A stretch of DNA of 64,000 nucleotides from Monodelphis domestica (taxonomy: Eukaryota; Chordata; Mammalia; Didelphimorphia; Didelphidae), in NCBI RefSeq assembly GCF_027887165.1, contig NC_077232.1:78149369-78213368 (forward strand), read 5' to 3'. This document shows positions 1-10,932 of this stretch, piece by piece. The notes under the pieces were generated by a model. It did no database searches and was not told where the DNA came from. It saw only the letters and a program-made list of their open reading frames with translations. The position numbers and the translations under genes are program-made. Position 1 is the stretch's first letter. Every line of letters begins with the position of its first letter.

Positions 1-150
1 CACAATTAGGAAAAAGTTTGGAAACAACTCTATAAATCACGGAAAAGATTACAATGAGTGTGGCAAGAAGGGGAACACACTCACTGAATCACAGACTCTT
101 GGAATATGCCAAATTATCTGTGCCTTGCCTCTCCCTTCCTCCTAACTAGT
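1..150. other. TMEM129 intron sequence, no feature seen
   Basis: No gene or clear repeat is visible. Positions 137-150 are the left target-site duplication of the L1 tail that follows. Confidence 0.4.
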
Positions 151-284
151 CCTTTTTTTTTTAAACATTATTTTATTTGGTCATTTCCAAACATGATTCA
201 TTGGAGACAAAAATCATTTTCTTCCCCCCCCCCCCCCACCTCTCCCATAGCCGACATGTGATTCCACTGGGTATCACATGTGAG
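151..284 (-). mobile_element. L1 3'-end fragment with 14-bp target-site duplication
   Basis: This is a poly-T (minus-strand poly-A) followed by the 3' terminus of the L1 type whose tail reads TTTGGTCATTTCCAAACAT on the plus strand. TCCTCCTAACTAGT occurs exactly at 137-150 and 285-298 and brackets the insert. It is a severely 5'-truncated insertion of about 134 bp. Confidence 0.85.
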
Positions 285-321
285 TCCTCCTAACTAGTTC
301 TAAGTAATTAATGAATACCAT

Positions 322-400
322 CAAGCCAAGAAGTATTTATTAAACACCCACTATGTGCCAGGTACTGTACCAAACACTGAAGACACAAATAAACACAAGC
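322..400 (+). repeat. THER/MIR-type SINE relic
   Basis: The phrase TTATTAAACACCCACTATGT then GCCAGGTACTG is typical of the conserved part of old mammalian SINE relics common in marsupial introns. Confidence 0.55.
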
Positions 401-868
401 ATTGTCAAGGCTTTCCTTTGACTGTGACCCTGTGATGCTTCCTCTGAGAGTGTGGGGTGGTCACCTCCTGGGCTCTAAAGCACTAGCAGAAATCGAGGTT
501 TGGCAGATCCTGCCAGACTGGACCACCTTTGAGCACAGGCTCAGGGATGGACTCTGTGCCTGCTGGATTAGGACCAGGATAGCTGGGGGCACAGAAAGGA
601 TCATCATCAGGAAGCTGGCCAACACAATGAACCCGTGTATAGAAGGTGGAGGACTTGCAATGTGGGAAGGAACACCCACTCTGGTGAAGCCACAGATACC
701 CTGGGGACATGTGATTATTACATGTGATCATTCCATGGAGCCATGGAAGCCTGCTTTCTAGGCACGGTTTTATTTTCCTCAGATCATTCCTATTCCCTAG
801 GATGGCTGCCCTGACAGGGGGAGGGAGCCAAAAATTCCCTTACCACTCTGTGGATATACTTGGAATCA
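401..868. other. Intron sequence without recognised feature
   Basis: A 119-codon open frame (402-761) and shadow frames on the other strand exist, but they show no domain, no splice context fitting TMEM129 and no codon signal. I treat this as intron. Confidence 0.4.
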
Positions 869-1012
869 AGAAGAACTTGGGTGAGAATTCTGATTCTGAA
901 ACTTTCGCAAGTCATTTAATCTCTTTGAGTCTTGGTTTCATCATTTGTAAAATTGGGTTAATAATGCCTGCAGGACCTTCCTTATAGGTCTGTTGTGCTT
1001 TGAAGACTTTAT
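869..1012 (+). repeat. MIR-type SINE relic
   Basis: It contains GCAAGTCATTTAATCTCTTT and TCATTTGTAAAATTGGGTTA, the conserved core phrases of MIR. Confidence 0.65.
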
Positions 1013-1118
1013 AAAAAAATTTTTTTAAATGCTTTATAAATAGGGGAGGTGCCGATAAATGTTTAACAACTGGCTTTCTGGAAAAAAAACGGATATGCAA
1101 TGTACTTTAAAGATGAAT

Positions 1119-1322
1119 TGGGGGTCAGCTGGGTAGCTCAGAGGATTGAGAGCCAGGCCTAGAGACGGGAGGTCCTGGGTTCAAATGTAGCCTCAGACAC
1201 TTCCCAGCTGTGTGACCCTGGGCAAGTTATTTAACCCCCATTGCCTAGCCCTTACCACTCTTCTGCCTTGGAACCAATACACAGTATTGATTCTAAGATG
1301 AAAGGTAAGAGTTAAAAAAAAT
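1119..1322 (+). repeat. tRNA-derived marsupial SINE, full length
   Basis: The tRNA-like head has an A-box-like TAGCTCAGAGGATTGAG and a B-box-like GGTTCAAAT. The body holds CTGGGCAAGTTATTTAACCC and a tail ending in A-rich sequence. It is the commonest short repeat in the window. Confidence 0.85.
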
Positions 1323-1333
1323 GCTTATTCTAA

Positions 1334-1546
1334 GGGCAGCTAGGTAGCTCAGTGGATAGAGAACTAGGCCTGGAATCAGTAGGTCCTGCATTCAAATATG
1401 ACCTCAAATCACTTCCTGGCTGTGTAATCCTGAATAAGTCACTTAACCCTCACTGCCTGACCTCTACCACTCTTTTGTCTTGGAATAGGTACTTAGTATC
1501 AATTCCAAGACAAAAAGTAAGGATTTAAAAAAAACAAACAAACAAA
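1334..1546 (+). repeat. tRNA-derived marsupial SINE, diverged
   Basis: Same family as the copy at 1,119, lying directly after it in the same orientation and ending in an A-rich AAAACAAACAAACAAA tail. Confidence 0.8.
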
Positions 1547-1759
1547 AAGAAAATGTTCATGTTAAAAACTTGACATCTCACTCCAGGACACCCCTGTTTA
1601 AAAACTCTAATGTTAGTACTGTCATTATCATTAAAACCAAGGAAAGTCCTATGGATAAGTCAACCAGGAGCTCAGCACAGAAGGCTGGTCAGTGGGTGGC
1701 AAATTATTTGGGCTAAAATAACTTGGGAAGAATAGGTGAGGTAGGACAGTGTAGGAGGA

Positions 1760-2020
1760 ACCATTGGGAGCCAGATTCAGGACCTAGTTCTGATACGATG
1801 TGTGCCAATGGGCAGGTAATTTAATCTTTCCGAACCTTAGTTTCTTCCTCCATAAAATGGGCATAGTAATATCTATACTACTGACCTTAGATTGTTGTTG
1901 GGAAAGCACTTTTCAAAGTGTTTAAGTTATGTGAGCTATTATCAACTAAGGTATCAATCTGTTAGTCAACCAGCTTTTATTAAGTACCTACTATGTGCCA
2001 GGCATTGTGCTAAGTGTTGG
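1760..2020 (+). repeat. MIR-type relic followed by THER-type relic
   Basis: 1,770-1,945 carries the MIR phrases (GGGCAGGTAATTTAATC, CATAAAATGGGCATAGTAAT). 1,960-2,020 carries TTATTAAGTACCTACTATGT then GCCAGGCATTGTG. Confidence 0.6.
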
Positions 2021-2504
2021 TGTGGAGGAACTGTGATCCACATTGGTGTGGTACCATATGTATTTCTTGAAGATAAAATCACAAATCTTTTGAAGTGCTG
2101 AAGAATTTCAATCATTTTAAAAGAAATTCAAAACCAATTTGGGGTCTATATTACTTTCTCATAAACCAAATTTGTTCATGGCTTTTGGGTTGGCCAAAAC
2201 GTAGCCAAGCTCAATGTGATATCCCTATTAATTTCATCTGAAAATGGTGCTGTATTAATCAATATTAAAAAGATCAGATTAATTATTGCTTGTCTCCAGA
2301 GGCCAGAGCTAGAAGCACAAATCAGAAGCCCCAGAGAGGCATATTTCAGTTCAAAAGAAGGATAAGCTTCCTAGGAGACAGTTGGAAGGAATGGGCTGCC
2401 TTGGGAAGCATGGAACTCCCTATCATTGGGTTAGCACTAGTCAGGGGCAGAGTCTTTGAAATCTGAGATTCAGTCTCTACAAGTCTACAAGGAAAAGAAC
2501 TTAC
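2021..2504. other. TMEM129 intron 2 start, no feature
   Basis: AT-rich intron just downstream (in gene sense) of exon 2. No exon-like open frame matches the TMEM129 C-terminus here. Confidence 0.45.
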
Positions 2505-2979
2505 CGAATGTCAAAGGCTTTGACGAGGGGATTGATGCTGGCCACTCGGATGGTAAGGAACTGGACAGGTAGATTGGAGTCTGGTGAGAGCTCATGCTGG
2601 CGTGAATCAGTTACCGTCAGGTGGATGTCCTGCTGCTGAGCCACATGGATGTGATAGGTGGTCACCTTCATCACCCAGGTGTCCGTCACAATTACCCGGG
2701 CCCCTGGAGCCCCCGTGGCAAACTTGTCAATGCGTCGGAACTCTGTGTTGATGGAGGATGCCACTGCTCGCCAGCCTGACTGTGGGAGGGCATGGAGCGC
2801 CAGAGTCCTGGCTAGTGGATGGCAGTCCCACCTCTTCCGGGACCAATAGTAAGCGATGGTGCAGGTGATGGTGGGGAAGGACACTGAGAGTAGAAGGAAC
2901 AGCTTCCAGCCTTCTGGAGCCTGGTTAAAATAATAGAGCTGCTTTTCTGAAGCTGCAAAGCACATGCCGAGGTAATATC
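2505..2979 (-). CDS. TMEM129: TMEM129 coding exon 2 (residues 69-226 part)
   Basis: TMEM129 is an ER-membrane E3 ubiquitin ligase that acts in Derlin-linked ER-associated degradation; the human protein is hijacked by cytomegalovirus US11 to destroy MHC class I. On the minus strand the exon opens after a TTTTTGCAG acceptor and closes at a GTAAG donor, 475 nt. It carries the end of membrane segment 2 (GYYLGMCFA) and segment 3 (LFLLLSVSFPTITCTIAYYW, about residues 95-114). The cytosolic block that follows (SGWRAVASSINTEFRRIDKF, then DTWVMKVTTYHIHVAQQQD and SPDSNLPVQFLTIRVAS) is nearly identical to human TMEM129. The open frame reaches upstream to 3,034, but that part is intron. The zinc-binding C-terminal third is not in the window. 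Confidence 0.96.
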
Positions 2980-3820
2980 CTGCAAAAAGCAAATGAAGGT
3001 TCTGCTTGTAGGAGACAAGGCAAAGGTGTTTCATAACTTTGTAAGGACCCTGCTTGGATGGGAACCCACAAATTTATATGCCCTTTCTCTCTGGTGCTGC
3101 AGGAAGTCTCAATGCCTTCCATAATTCAATTCAACAAATGTTTACTACAGACTTCTATAGAGAGTGAAAGGACATTAAAGACTAAAGAAGACATAGTAGA
3201 GATTCTCAAGAAATTCACAGTCTAATTAATGGATGACAGAATTAGGTAACCAAACGAGTGTTTCCGAACAATAATACTAGGATTGTGCTTAATAAAAGCA
3301 ATAGTAATGACTAAAAATGACAGTCCTCCATTAAACAACTGAGGATCATAAATAGTTGAAAAGAACCAACTCCTTCATTTTACAGATGGAGAAATGGAGG
3401 CCCAGAGGGCTGTAGAGACCTACCCAAGGGTTATACAGCATGAAAGGGAGGAACTAGAATTCAAAGTTAGATCTACTGACTGCAAACCCAACCCTCTTTC
3501 ATCCTTAGGACTTTTCAAAGTCTTGCTGTGGATATGGCACAGAGCTCATCCTGGATGGTGGAAGGTCATGGGCCGCTGCTCACATTCTAGAAGGTTTAAG
3601 TTGGAAAGATTTCAAAGCCTGGAAGGAGGACAAGTTGTCAGAAGGCTACCTAGCAGGGTCATCATCATCAGCTTCATGAATGTTCTGGACACATCAACTG
3701 TAAAGACGATTTATTAAATCATTGATCTGCACAGCTGGAAGGAGGATCCTTAGTGACAAAAAAAAAGATTTTGGAAAACCAAAAGGTTGATGTGAATAAG
3801 CAATAATGTTAATTTTTGTG
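2980..3820. other. TMEM129 intron 1 with faint SINE relics
   Basis: 3,118-3,230 (TTCAACAAATGTTTACTACA) and 3,345-3,490 (TTTTACAGATGGAGAAATGG, a minus-strand MIR phrase) look like old SINE pieces. The rest is unassigned. Confidence 0.45.
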
Positions 3821-4010
3821 GGCAGCTAGGTAGGTGGCATAATGGAGTTCTGGGGTTAAAGCTTGGCCTCAGACACTTCCTAGCTGTGTGACCTTGGACA
3901 GTCACTTAATTCCCATTGCCTAGCAAGTGATGCTATTATCTGAGCTTCAATTTCTTCATCTGTAAAATGAGGACAATCCCTACTTTCAATGACTCTGTCT
4001 GCCTTCCTAG
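3821..4010 (+). repeat. SINE relic (tRNA head with MIR-like tail)
   Basis: The phrases GGGCAGCTAGGTAGGTGG, CTAGCTGTGTGACCTTGGAC and TTCATCTGTAAAATGAGGAC mark a diverged SINE. Confidence 0.6.
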
Positions 4011-4174
4011 CTCACTTTTTTGTGAGTATTTTGTTTTGATCTATAATTTTGTTAGCATTGGGACCTTCCTCTTGTAGAAACCACTTCTATGGATGCAGAC
4101 CAGCAACAATATAGTGTTGTAGGGAAAGGGACTTCGAAAAAACTGAATTAAAATCCCACATTGGACACTTGAAC

Positions 4175-4320
4175 AAATGAAGGAATGAAAAAGCTTCTAG
4201 GAAGCCACTATCATGGGCTATGCTTTGTGTTAAAGGCTGGCAATACATCTACAAAAGTAACCCAGTCTTTGCCTTTAAGAGGCTTACATACCAACAAGGG
4301 AAACAACCAACAATGGCAAT
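4175..4320 (+). repeat. THER-type SINE relic
   Basis: Diverged copy with CTTTGCCTTTAAGAGGCTTA and ACCAACAAGGGAAACAAC, the typical second half of this repeat. Confidence 0.45.
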
Positions 4321-4427
4321 CTCTAGCTAGAAAAAGTCATCAGGATGGTGAAGCAGGACCAGGGAGGAATACACTGACACATCTTATCTAGAAACAAGAG
4401 CAGAGTTGGGGTTCCAGAACTGGGGGG

Positions 4428-4771
4428 TGTAACAGTTAAAATTAGGGGAGACTGAGACAGGTAGAAATTAGTTTCTCTCTGCAAGGAGTATTATAATTTT
4501 ATGAGGTTTATTAAAGATTAAGGATTAAAGAAAATACAGGATAAGAAAACATGTGTCTAGGCCTCTGGCCTAGATACCTCACCTACATTATGAAAGAGCC
4601 GCCTCTGCTCCAAAATGGAAGTCCAAAAGAGCCCAAAAGGGCCTTTCCAGTCAAGTTAAATACCTTCTCAATCTCGGCCCACGTGAGAATTCAGTGAGAT
4701 TACAAAGCATTTGGGGAAGTGGAGCAAAGGATTCTGGGGATTGGAGTCCTGGATTCGAGTCTATTTTTACA
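4428..4771 (-). mobile_element. Solo LTR, family B
   Basis: A 344-bp unit starts TGTAACAGTTAAAATT and ends TATTTTTACA on the plus strand. It is closely related to the unit at 53,468. A polyadenylation-type AATAAA lies on the minus strand (complement of TTTATT near 4,507), indicating minus orientation. GGGG flanks both sides, consistent with a 4-bp duplication, though the right side lies in a G-run. No internal retroviral sequence adjoins it, so it is a solo LTR fossil. Confidence 0.7.
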
Positions 4772-4799
4772 GGGGGGGGGAATTGGAGTGGGGGAAATA

Positions 4800-4992
4800 G
4801 GACTCTGTGGAGTCAGACCTGAATACAGGAGGTTCTGGGCTCAAATCTGGCCCTAAACACTTCCTAGCTGGGTGACACGAAGTAAGTCACTTAACACCAA
4901 TTGTCTAGCCCTTATCGTTCTTATATCTTGGAACCATTACTTCATATAGATTCTCGGCTGAGTATAGGTTGTTTTGTTTTTTTTTTAAATGG
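4800..4992 (+). repeat. tRNA-derived marsupial SINE
   Basis: Diverged copy with GGTTCTGGGCTCAAATCTGG, AAGTAAGTCACTTAACACCA and a T-rich end. It directly abuts the LTR at 4,428-4,771. Confidence 0.7.
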
Positions 4993-6115
4993 AGAAGAGG
5001 GATGAGAACAAGGAAGGCGGTAAGGAAGATATTCTAGAGCTGGGACTCTGGTGTGGGACCTGAGATCATTGGTGCTGTGGAAGATGTGATCACAGGGGAG
5101 GTTTACTTGAGCTGTTTGATATGGGGAAAGTTACCTCTCTCCTCTGGGCCTGTTTCCTTACTGGTATGTATAAATGGAGATTTTGAACCTTAGACTTCAT
5201 TCCCCAGAAGTCCTTGGTATTTCCCAGAATTTCCTATAATCTCTCCTGTGTCTCCACATTGGTGAGATCACGTTATTGGTATTTAACTGGCAGTAACACC
5301 TCCCAGGTTCTCTCTTCGTTGCATGATGTAGCCTCAGCAGTGATGGTGGTAAGGTGGGGAAAATTTGAAAATGGCTAACCAGCCTTGGGCACGTGGTTTT
5401 TATTTTGTATCCTCTTTATTCCTTGATTTCTAATGATCCTTAATAAATCTCATAAAAGATAATATTTTTATTAGAGATATGAATTTAATTTTTACAGGTA
5501 AAATGAGCTTATAACCTTCTAGGGCCACTATTAGCTCTAAATCTATAAATACAAATATAAAGTAATATGGCAGGCAGGAGGGTGGAGTCTTGTATAGAAG
5601 GTAGGACTTCAAGTGATCCTTCTAGGGAGCTAAGAGGGAGAATATTTCCAGCAAGGTGGACAGGCTTTGCAAAGGCATGGAAATGTCGTATTTAAGAAAC
5701 AGGAAACAGGCAATCTGATTGGAAGTATAGAGGACATGAAGAGGAGTAGCATGTAAAGTTTGGAAAAGTGGCCAACACAACAGAAAACTGTAGGGGGAGT
5801 TAATATTTTGTCGCAGAGGCAATGAGGAGTCTCTGAGGGAATAAGTGCCATGGTCACGCATGCCTGTAATTCAGTCTTAGAGACTTGTTAGGGGCACAGA
5901 GAAGAAAGATTACTTGAAGAGTACAGGGTCATACAGTTAGTGTGACCTTCCTCTCCCACCATGGCCCCCTCATTACCTACCCTACATTATACAAGTAAGT
6001 ATTACTGGCAGCTTGTAAGCCCTGGTTGACCACTAGCCCACACTGTCTATCCATTGCTTTGTAAGAATCAAATGGAATCACATCAATTTGAAAAGTGCTA
6101 TTATAAAAATTCAAC
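4993..6115. other. TMEM129 intron 1, no clear feature
   Basis: No gene. 5,630-5,870 has the flavour of an old interspersed repeat (AAGGCATGGAAATGTCGTAT), but I cannot classify it. Confidence 0.4.
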
Positions 6116-6245
6116 TCAATTTTACTAATATTAACTAAGTACCTATGATGGGGAAGGTCCTGAGCTCAGTGCTGGGGAATGGAGATGGAAAGATGGAAAA
6201 ACAACATAGTCCCTTAGAACCTCATGAAGGGGATGTAATATGGCA
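6116..6245 (+). repeat. THER-type SINE relic
   Basis: ATTAACTAAGTACCTATGATG, diverged from the usual ACTATGTGCC phrase, followed by a GAGCTCAGTGCTGGGGA segment. Confidence 0.45.
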
Positions 6246-7040
6246 AAGGAGAGAACCAGACAAATAGGAAATATGAGGAAGAAGGGTCCACTTTCCTCAG
6301 ACTAGGCTTCTGGTGGGAGGTAGTACCTGAGCTGAACCAGGAAGGAAGAATTCTTACCTGGCTTTTATCATTCTCTATCTCTGAACCCATCCCTTTTGAT
6401 CCTACCTATTCTCTACCCAGAGAAGAGTGGTCCTCAAAAATCTCCCTTAACCTCCCTTCACTTATCACAATCAAACTTCTTAATTTGAGAAATTTTTATT
6501 TGTGGAGTCCTTTTGTCTCCTTCCTCAATTCTTTTACCATCTAGGTTGTTCTCAAAAAGATTACTCCATTTTTATGGGCTCGACTTTACATGTTCATTCT
6601 TAATGCCCTCATTAGTAGAAGAGCTTTGGAAGACAAAACTTTTTGCTCCCTCCTCTGTCTCATTCCTCTATTAATTAGTACATTGGCAAACTATGCTCAA
6701 ACCTTCCTTCTCCCTCTTTTTCTTTCCTTAATTGCTATGTTTGTTTCTGATGTACATTGTTCTGGGAAAGTCTTCTTCCTAGAAACAGTTATTCATGGAC
6801 AAGGTAGTAATTGTGCGGTTGGGATCACTTTATATCCTGAATCATTATACTCCCTCCCTTAACATAGATAGCATTTATCCTTTCTAGAGATAGAAAGGAT
6901 ATCTGTTCTCTAAATTAGGTAGTTTTTTTCCAGACTGGGCATGTTGTAGCTCTTAGAGTCTGTTTTTTTAACTATAAAGTTTATTTTGACTTCCCTGGAC
7001 AAGTACATATATTAAACTATAGGGACAAACACATAAGAAA
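6246..7040. other. TMEM129 intron 1, no clear feature
   Basis: Pyrimidine-rich intron sequence; the small open frame at 6,590-6,862 has no recognisable domain. Confidence 0.35.
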
Positions 7041-7043
7041 TTA

Positions 7044-7518
7044 AAATAAGAAATTGAAGGGATGCCCATCCATTGGGAAATGGTTGAACAAGTTGTAGTA
7101 TATGACTGTTATAAGAAATGATAAGGAGGAAAGTTTCTGAAAAACCTGGGAAAACTTCCATGAATGGATGAAAATGGAAGTGAGAAGAACCAGAAGGCCA
7201 TTGTACACAATAACAGCAATATTGTGATGATCAACTGTGAATGACTTTGCTATTCTTAGCAATACAGTGATCCAAAACAATTCTGAAGGACTAAGGATGG
7301 AAAATGTTATCTCCTTCCAGAGAAAGAACTGATGAAGATTGAAGCATAATTTTTTTTACTTTTTTTTTCCAGTGTGGCTAACTTTGCATGATTTCACAAG
7401 TAAAATTAATATCACATTTCTTGTCTTCAAAATGAGTAGGGATGAGTGGAAGGGAGAATTCAGAAATAAAAAATTTTAATGTAAAATTTAAGGATAGTGA
7501 ACTTTTAAAAAATAAATG
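7044..7518 (+). mobile_element. 5'-truncated L1 3' end
   Basis: Old L1 tail in plus orientation: GATGCCCATCCATTGGGAAATG is the sense form of the conserved ORF2 C-terminal region. It is followed by GATCAACTGTGAATGACTTTG and 3' UTR sequence. AAAATAAGAAA occurs at both borders (about 7,035 and 7,520), suggesting the target-site duplication. Confidence 0.75.
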
Positions 7519-7569
7519 AAAATAAGAAAAATTAGCATATGCTCAAACAAACAAAGATTCAGATAGGAT

Positions 7570-7818
7570 TGTACCTGTGAGGTGGTGGACAGAACCCTGG
7601 GTCTAGAGTATGGAAGATCAGAATTCAAATTCAGTCTCAGATATTTACTAGCTGTGTGACTTTTGGTTAAGTCATTTAATCTGTTTGCCTTAATTTCTTC
7701 TAATATAAACTGGGGATAATAATAGTTCCTACCTACAAGGGTGGTTGTAAAGATAAAATAATATTTACAAAGCTCTCTGCAAACCTTAAAGTACTATATA
7801 AATACGACTTATTTTTAT
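7570..7818 (+). repeat. MIR-type SINE, near full length
   Basis: It contains TAGCTGTGTGACTTTTGGTTA, GGGGATAATAATAGTTCCTA and AAACCTTAAAGTACTATATAA, in the standard MIR order. Confidence 0.75.
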
Positions 7819-7949
7819 TACTGTTAAGTCCATTCCCAGAAATCTACATATTGACTTTATATATTTTGTTGACACATCTGTCACTTCCAGTAATAAATAC
7901 CTTCCAATACAAATAGTCAAGTCAAATGATAATATAGTGATTTTGACTG

Positions 7950-8005
7950 ACTATATATATGTGTGTGTATATATATATACATACATATATATATATATAT
8001 ATAAA
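7950..8005. repeat. TA/TG microsatellite
   Basis: Alternating TATATG, TGTGTG and TATATA units. Confidence 0.85.
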
Positions 8006-8114
8006 GTAGTTTAAAGATTTTTTAATAGAAAGGAAGTGTATCTGGGGTACAGTAATCTGACTTTCCTTCTGTTACTTCCATAGAATTTATTTGTATATAT
8101 ATATCCTTTCCTCC

Positions 8115-8285
8115 TAGGATTAATTAATTATAAACTCCTTCAGGGGAGGGGATTTATAATATGTCATTTTTCATCTTTGTATCTTCCTCAGTGACCTTGC
8201 ACATGGTAGGAATATTATGAATGTTGGTTAACTGGAATTGAAGAGTTAACTAAGGCCCGAAGTCGGTGCCTAATAAATGTTGGTT
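8115..8285 (+). repeat. L2/THER-type 3' relic
   Basis: ATAAACTCCTTCAGGGGAGG then TTTGTATCTTCCTCAGTGAC, GCACATGGTAGG and CCTAATAAATGTTGGTTGAA, the usual L2-like 3' ending. Confidence 0.6.
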
Positions 8286-8339
8286 GAACTTTTCATAGGC
8301 TTTATTGATTTAGAGCTGGAAGGGCAGGAGCCTCCTCCT

Positions 8340-8720
8340 TTGACCTATGCCTTTTCGCTTCACCCAACCCACCTACATTTTGCAGGGGGCCCCTTCACCT
8401 CCCAGTTCCTAAGTGGGCTGGACCACTTGCCCTCTGGGGAGCTTTAAACACCTCAAGGGTTCCCCCCCCCAAGCCACACTGGGGGGAGGGGGCGTTTCCG
8501 TGCCCGCAAGCCCGTCCCCCTCGCCCCCAGGCGTCTACCATGCATGTCCGGCAGGCTGACCGTCCTTTCCACTAGAGTAAGGGATTTCTTTAAGGCAGGG
8601 TCTCTTGCCCAGCCCAGGGTCCCAGCTGCGGGGAGGGGTGAGCCCTACGAGGGCAATGACTCCGAGGGGGGCGAAGAGATCTGTCCACTGTCACGCAGGG
8701 AGTAGCGCCGGGCTCACTCA
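8340..8720. other. GC-rich start of TMEM129 intron 1 (CpG island flank)
   Basis: This is the downstream half of the CpG-rich island, directly after the exon 1 donor. It holds C-runs (8,462-8,470) and G-rich patches. No second coding exon is seen. The open frames in it are explained by the GC content. Confidence 0.55.
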
Positions 8721-8721
8721 C

Positions 8722-8926
8722 CCAGCGGCAGCAGAGAGTGGACCAGCATGGTGACCGTGGTCCTGCGCAAGTGGTACTGGACAAAGGCCACGTCCTCGAT
8801 GCCCAGCCAACCGGACAGCAGGTTCTGCACGGTCAGCCCTGCCGAGTGGAACTCGTTGGGCGTAAAGACGAAGCAGACGGAGAACACGATGTACGCCAGG
8901 GTGAAGGTCACCTCGGGGCTGTCCAT
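8722..8926 (-). CDS. TMEM129: TMEM129 coding exon 1 (residues 1-69)
   Basis: The start ATG (complement of 8,924-8,926) begins MDSPEVTFTLAYIVFSVCFV, matching the human N-terminus closely. It is followed by TPNEFHSAGLTVQNLLSGWL and a basic HLRRTTVTM stretch. Residues 7-23 form membrane segment 1; segment 2 starts near residue 56 and is completed by exon 2. The exon ends CTGCCGCTGG before GTGAGTGAGC, leaving one base of a Gly codon that the first two bases of exon 2 complete, so the frame is intact. Longer frames upstream to 9,221 are 5' UTR/promoter read-through in a GC-rich tract and are not part of the protein. Confidence 0.96.
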
Positions 8927-9200
8927 GTTGGCCTGCCGGGCAGCAGCCGGCCCCCCGGGGAGCCAGCCCAGCCCGGCCGGGTGCCGAGGGTCCGAGGGAG
9001 CGTCGGCGGAACGAGGCCCGAGAAGTGGCGGCGCCCAGCCCCGCCCCCGCAAGGACCGCCTTTCCTTGTCGCGGGGACCGCTGGGAAATGTAGTTTCCAA
9101 GACCCGACCTTGTTCCGGGACTCTCTCCCTCTGGGTCAGCTGGAGGTATATAGCTCCCGGGAGTTTTGAGGTGGGACACCCGGCTCCACCAGTTCTCTGT
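8927..9200 (-). promoter_or_regulatory. TMEM129: TMEM129 5' UTR and CpG-rich promoter
   Basis: A GC- and CpG-rich block sits directly upstream of the TMEM129 start codon. It includes GCCCCGCCCCCG, an Sp1-type GC box near 9,038-9,050. The string CTGGGAAATGTAGT at 9,081-9,094 resembles, on the minus strand, the ACTACAATTCCC core of ZNF143/Staf sites common in housekeeping bidirectional promoters. The transcription start is not visible; 8,950-9,100 is my estimate. Confidence 0.7.
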
Positions 9201-9735
9201 TCTGGACACATTAACTAGCACTTAGAGGGGTCCGCCTGAAGCCCCAATGTTTGCATTAGATAGCTCCAATGGTGTGGTACAAAAAATATCGAGATGCTTT
9301 AATCATTGAATGTCAAGACCCCTGCAAAAAAAGAGGGAAAAATCTCTTCATTTCAAGGAACAGTCTAAGGCTGAAGTGCCGGTCCCACCTCGGGCAGAAC
9401 CAGGCCTAATTGGATCCAAGGTTCTGTCCAGCACAGCAAGCCAACTTAAAATACAGAGCTGCCCCTATTCTTAAAGCTATATGTTGTGTGTATGCATGTG
9501 TGTACATATACATACATGTATATAGCACAACGTGCAAATACAACATACACGTGTAAAATACACATATGCATGTGATACACATGTATGTGTATAGCCATTG
9601 ACTCATGAAATAACAGAACATTCCTGATGTACTGTTATTTATAATGTGAATAAAAGGTTGGAAAAAACTTCATCTCAGGTTACAGCAATAAAGGTAGAGG
9701 GAGGGAGGTGATAGTCCTGCTGAAATAGAGGCTGT
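9200..9735. other. Intergenic sequence with CA/TA microsatellite
   Basis: 9,480-9,595 is a degenerate CA/TG/TA repeat. No gene signal is seen upstream of TMEM129 here. Confidence 0.5.
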
Positions 9736-9744
9736 TTGGAGGTC

Positions 9745-9936
9745 CTGTTCTATTGTGAAAACAGTGCTGGTTTTGGAACTAAGTGAACTGGATTTGAATC
9801 TCCCCTGAGATATCTGCCCCCTATAACGTGATGGAGAAGTCATGACTTTACAGAGCCCTATCTGGAAAATGGGGTAATTCTTTTACAACCCACCTGAGAG
9901 GGCCATTGTGAGAAAAGTGTTTTGTAAATCTTAAAG
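9745..9936 (+). repeat. MIR-type SINE relic
   Basis: GGATTTGAATCTCCCCTGAG, GGAAAATGGGGTAATTC and TTGTAAATCTTAAAGTATTG are the MIR phrases. The LTR-like unit begins right after it. Confidence 0.6.
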
Positions 9937-9937
9937 T

Positions 9938-10285
9938 ATTGTCAACAGAAAAAAAACACTCATTACTATCAAATAGTTATAATAGAACAAGTCTTTAATC
10001 AGGACAAGGGAGACAATGCTCATGGGCTACCACACGGAGTCACTGTTCTTTGGCAGGAAAGACACCAATTATGGGAATTTCTACTGAACTGTAGAATTCA
10101 AGGTCTTAATATACCAGAGGGAGTATATGAGAGAAGGATGTGTAGTTAGTAGCTAGAATACCTGGGAGCAGCCTAGATACAATAAGAGAAACTAAGATAA
10201 AAAAGGTACTAAAGATTTTATAATATCTCTGGAGAGATGAATGAGGGTTTTATAAAACCAAGTTGTCTTTTCCCTCTTCTGGTCA
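9938..10285 (-). mobile_element. LTR-like unit, family C, copy 1
   Basis: It is closely related over about 300 bp to 15,900-16,290, same orientation. Shared phrases include GTCTTTAATCAGGACAA, GAACTGTAGAATTCA and AATAAGAGAAACTAAGA. ATTAAAGAC on the minus strand may serve as its poly-A signal. The ends are not sharply defined. With its partner it could mark the two ends of one decayed LTR element. Confidence 0.5.
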
Positions 10286-10926
10286 TAGTCATTGACCATA
10301 ACAAGGAATAAGGGAGGTTGTTGCCTGCCAAGTGATCCTGGGTAGTCCTCTGCTCTTTTACCAATGATAGAAAGGAGACAAGAGGCCTACTGATACATGG
10401 ACAGTTGGCTCCTGGGAGGACTCCCCATCAGCAGAGACACACTAATAGCCAGAAAATGGGTACTCGGCTTCAGCAACGTCTTATGACAGAAAAAGCTACC
10501 CCATTTCCCACAGTCTATTATGTCTCTCAAGTTTTGGGGTATGAGGTAGACTTTAGTAACCTTTTTGTAGATGTGTTCTTTGCAATAGGTTCTTTCTCAT
10601 ATAGTTTCATTGCTAGACAAGAAAACATGAGAAATCTAGAATCAAATTATCAAATAAGAAGTGACCGACTCTTTGGAAATTTGCTCATAAGCTCATATAG
10701 GACTAAACTTTGTTGTTAGCCACAGTAGACATTTAGTAATTTGTACTAATTGAAATATTCTGATGGTCCTTAAAAACTATTTGATATTGGTGCTTAGACC
10801 AATATTAAAAGATAATTTCATTAGTTAGCTTTTAACATTTTATTGTATATCTATCAAAATCCATTTGTGGCAAGCAGGCATATATAAGGTATACTTGCTA
10901 TGAAGATATAGATTCTCTAACAATAA
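10286..10926. other. Intergenic, unclassified
   Basis: AT-rich sequence with a 104-codon open frame (10,405-10,719) that shows no domain or homology I recognise. Confidence 0.35.
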
Positions 10927-10932
10927 CATAGT

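Noticed and set aside
1119-1200. tRNA genes in the many tRNA-like heads
   Set aside because: They lack a complete cloverleaf and acceptor stem and continue into the SINE body and A-rich tail.
2160-2210. Mariner-like phrase GGGTTGGCCAAAACG
   Set aside because: No terminal inverted repeats or TA duplication were found around it.
2980-3034. Upstream extension of the TMEM129 exon 2 frame to a Met at 3,034
   Set aside because: A splice acceptor lies at 2,980-2,981 and the extension has no TMEM129 similarity.
8714-9221. Several 140-167-codon frames on both strands over TMEM129 exon 1
   Set aside because: Only the frame starting at 8,926 matches TMEM129. The others are shadows in a CpG-rich tract.
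10405-10719. 104-codon open frame in intergenic DNA
   Set aside because: No domain, no splice context and no recognisable homology.
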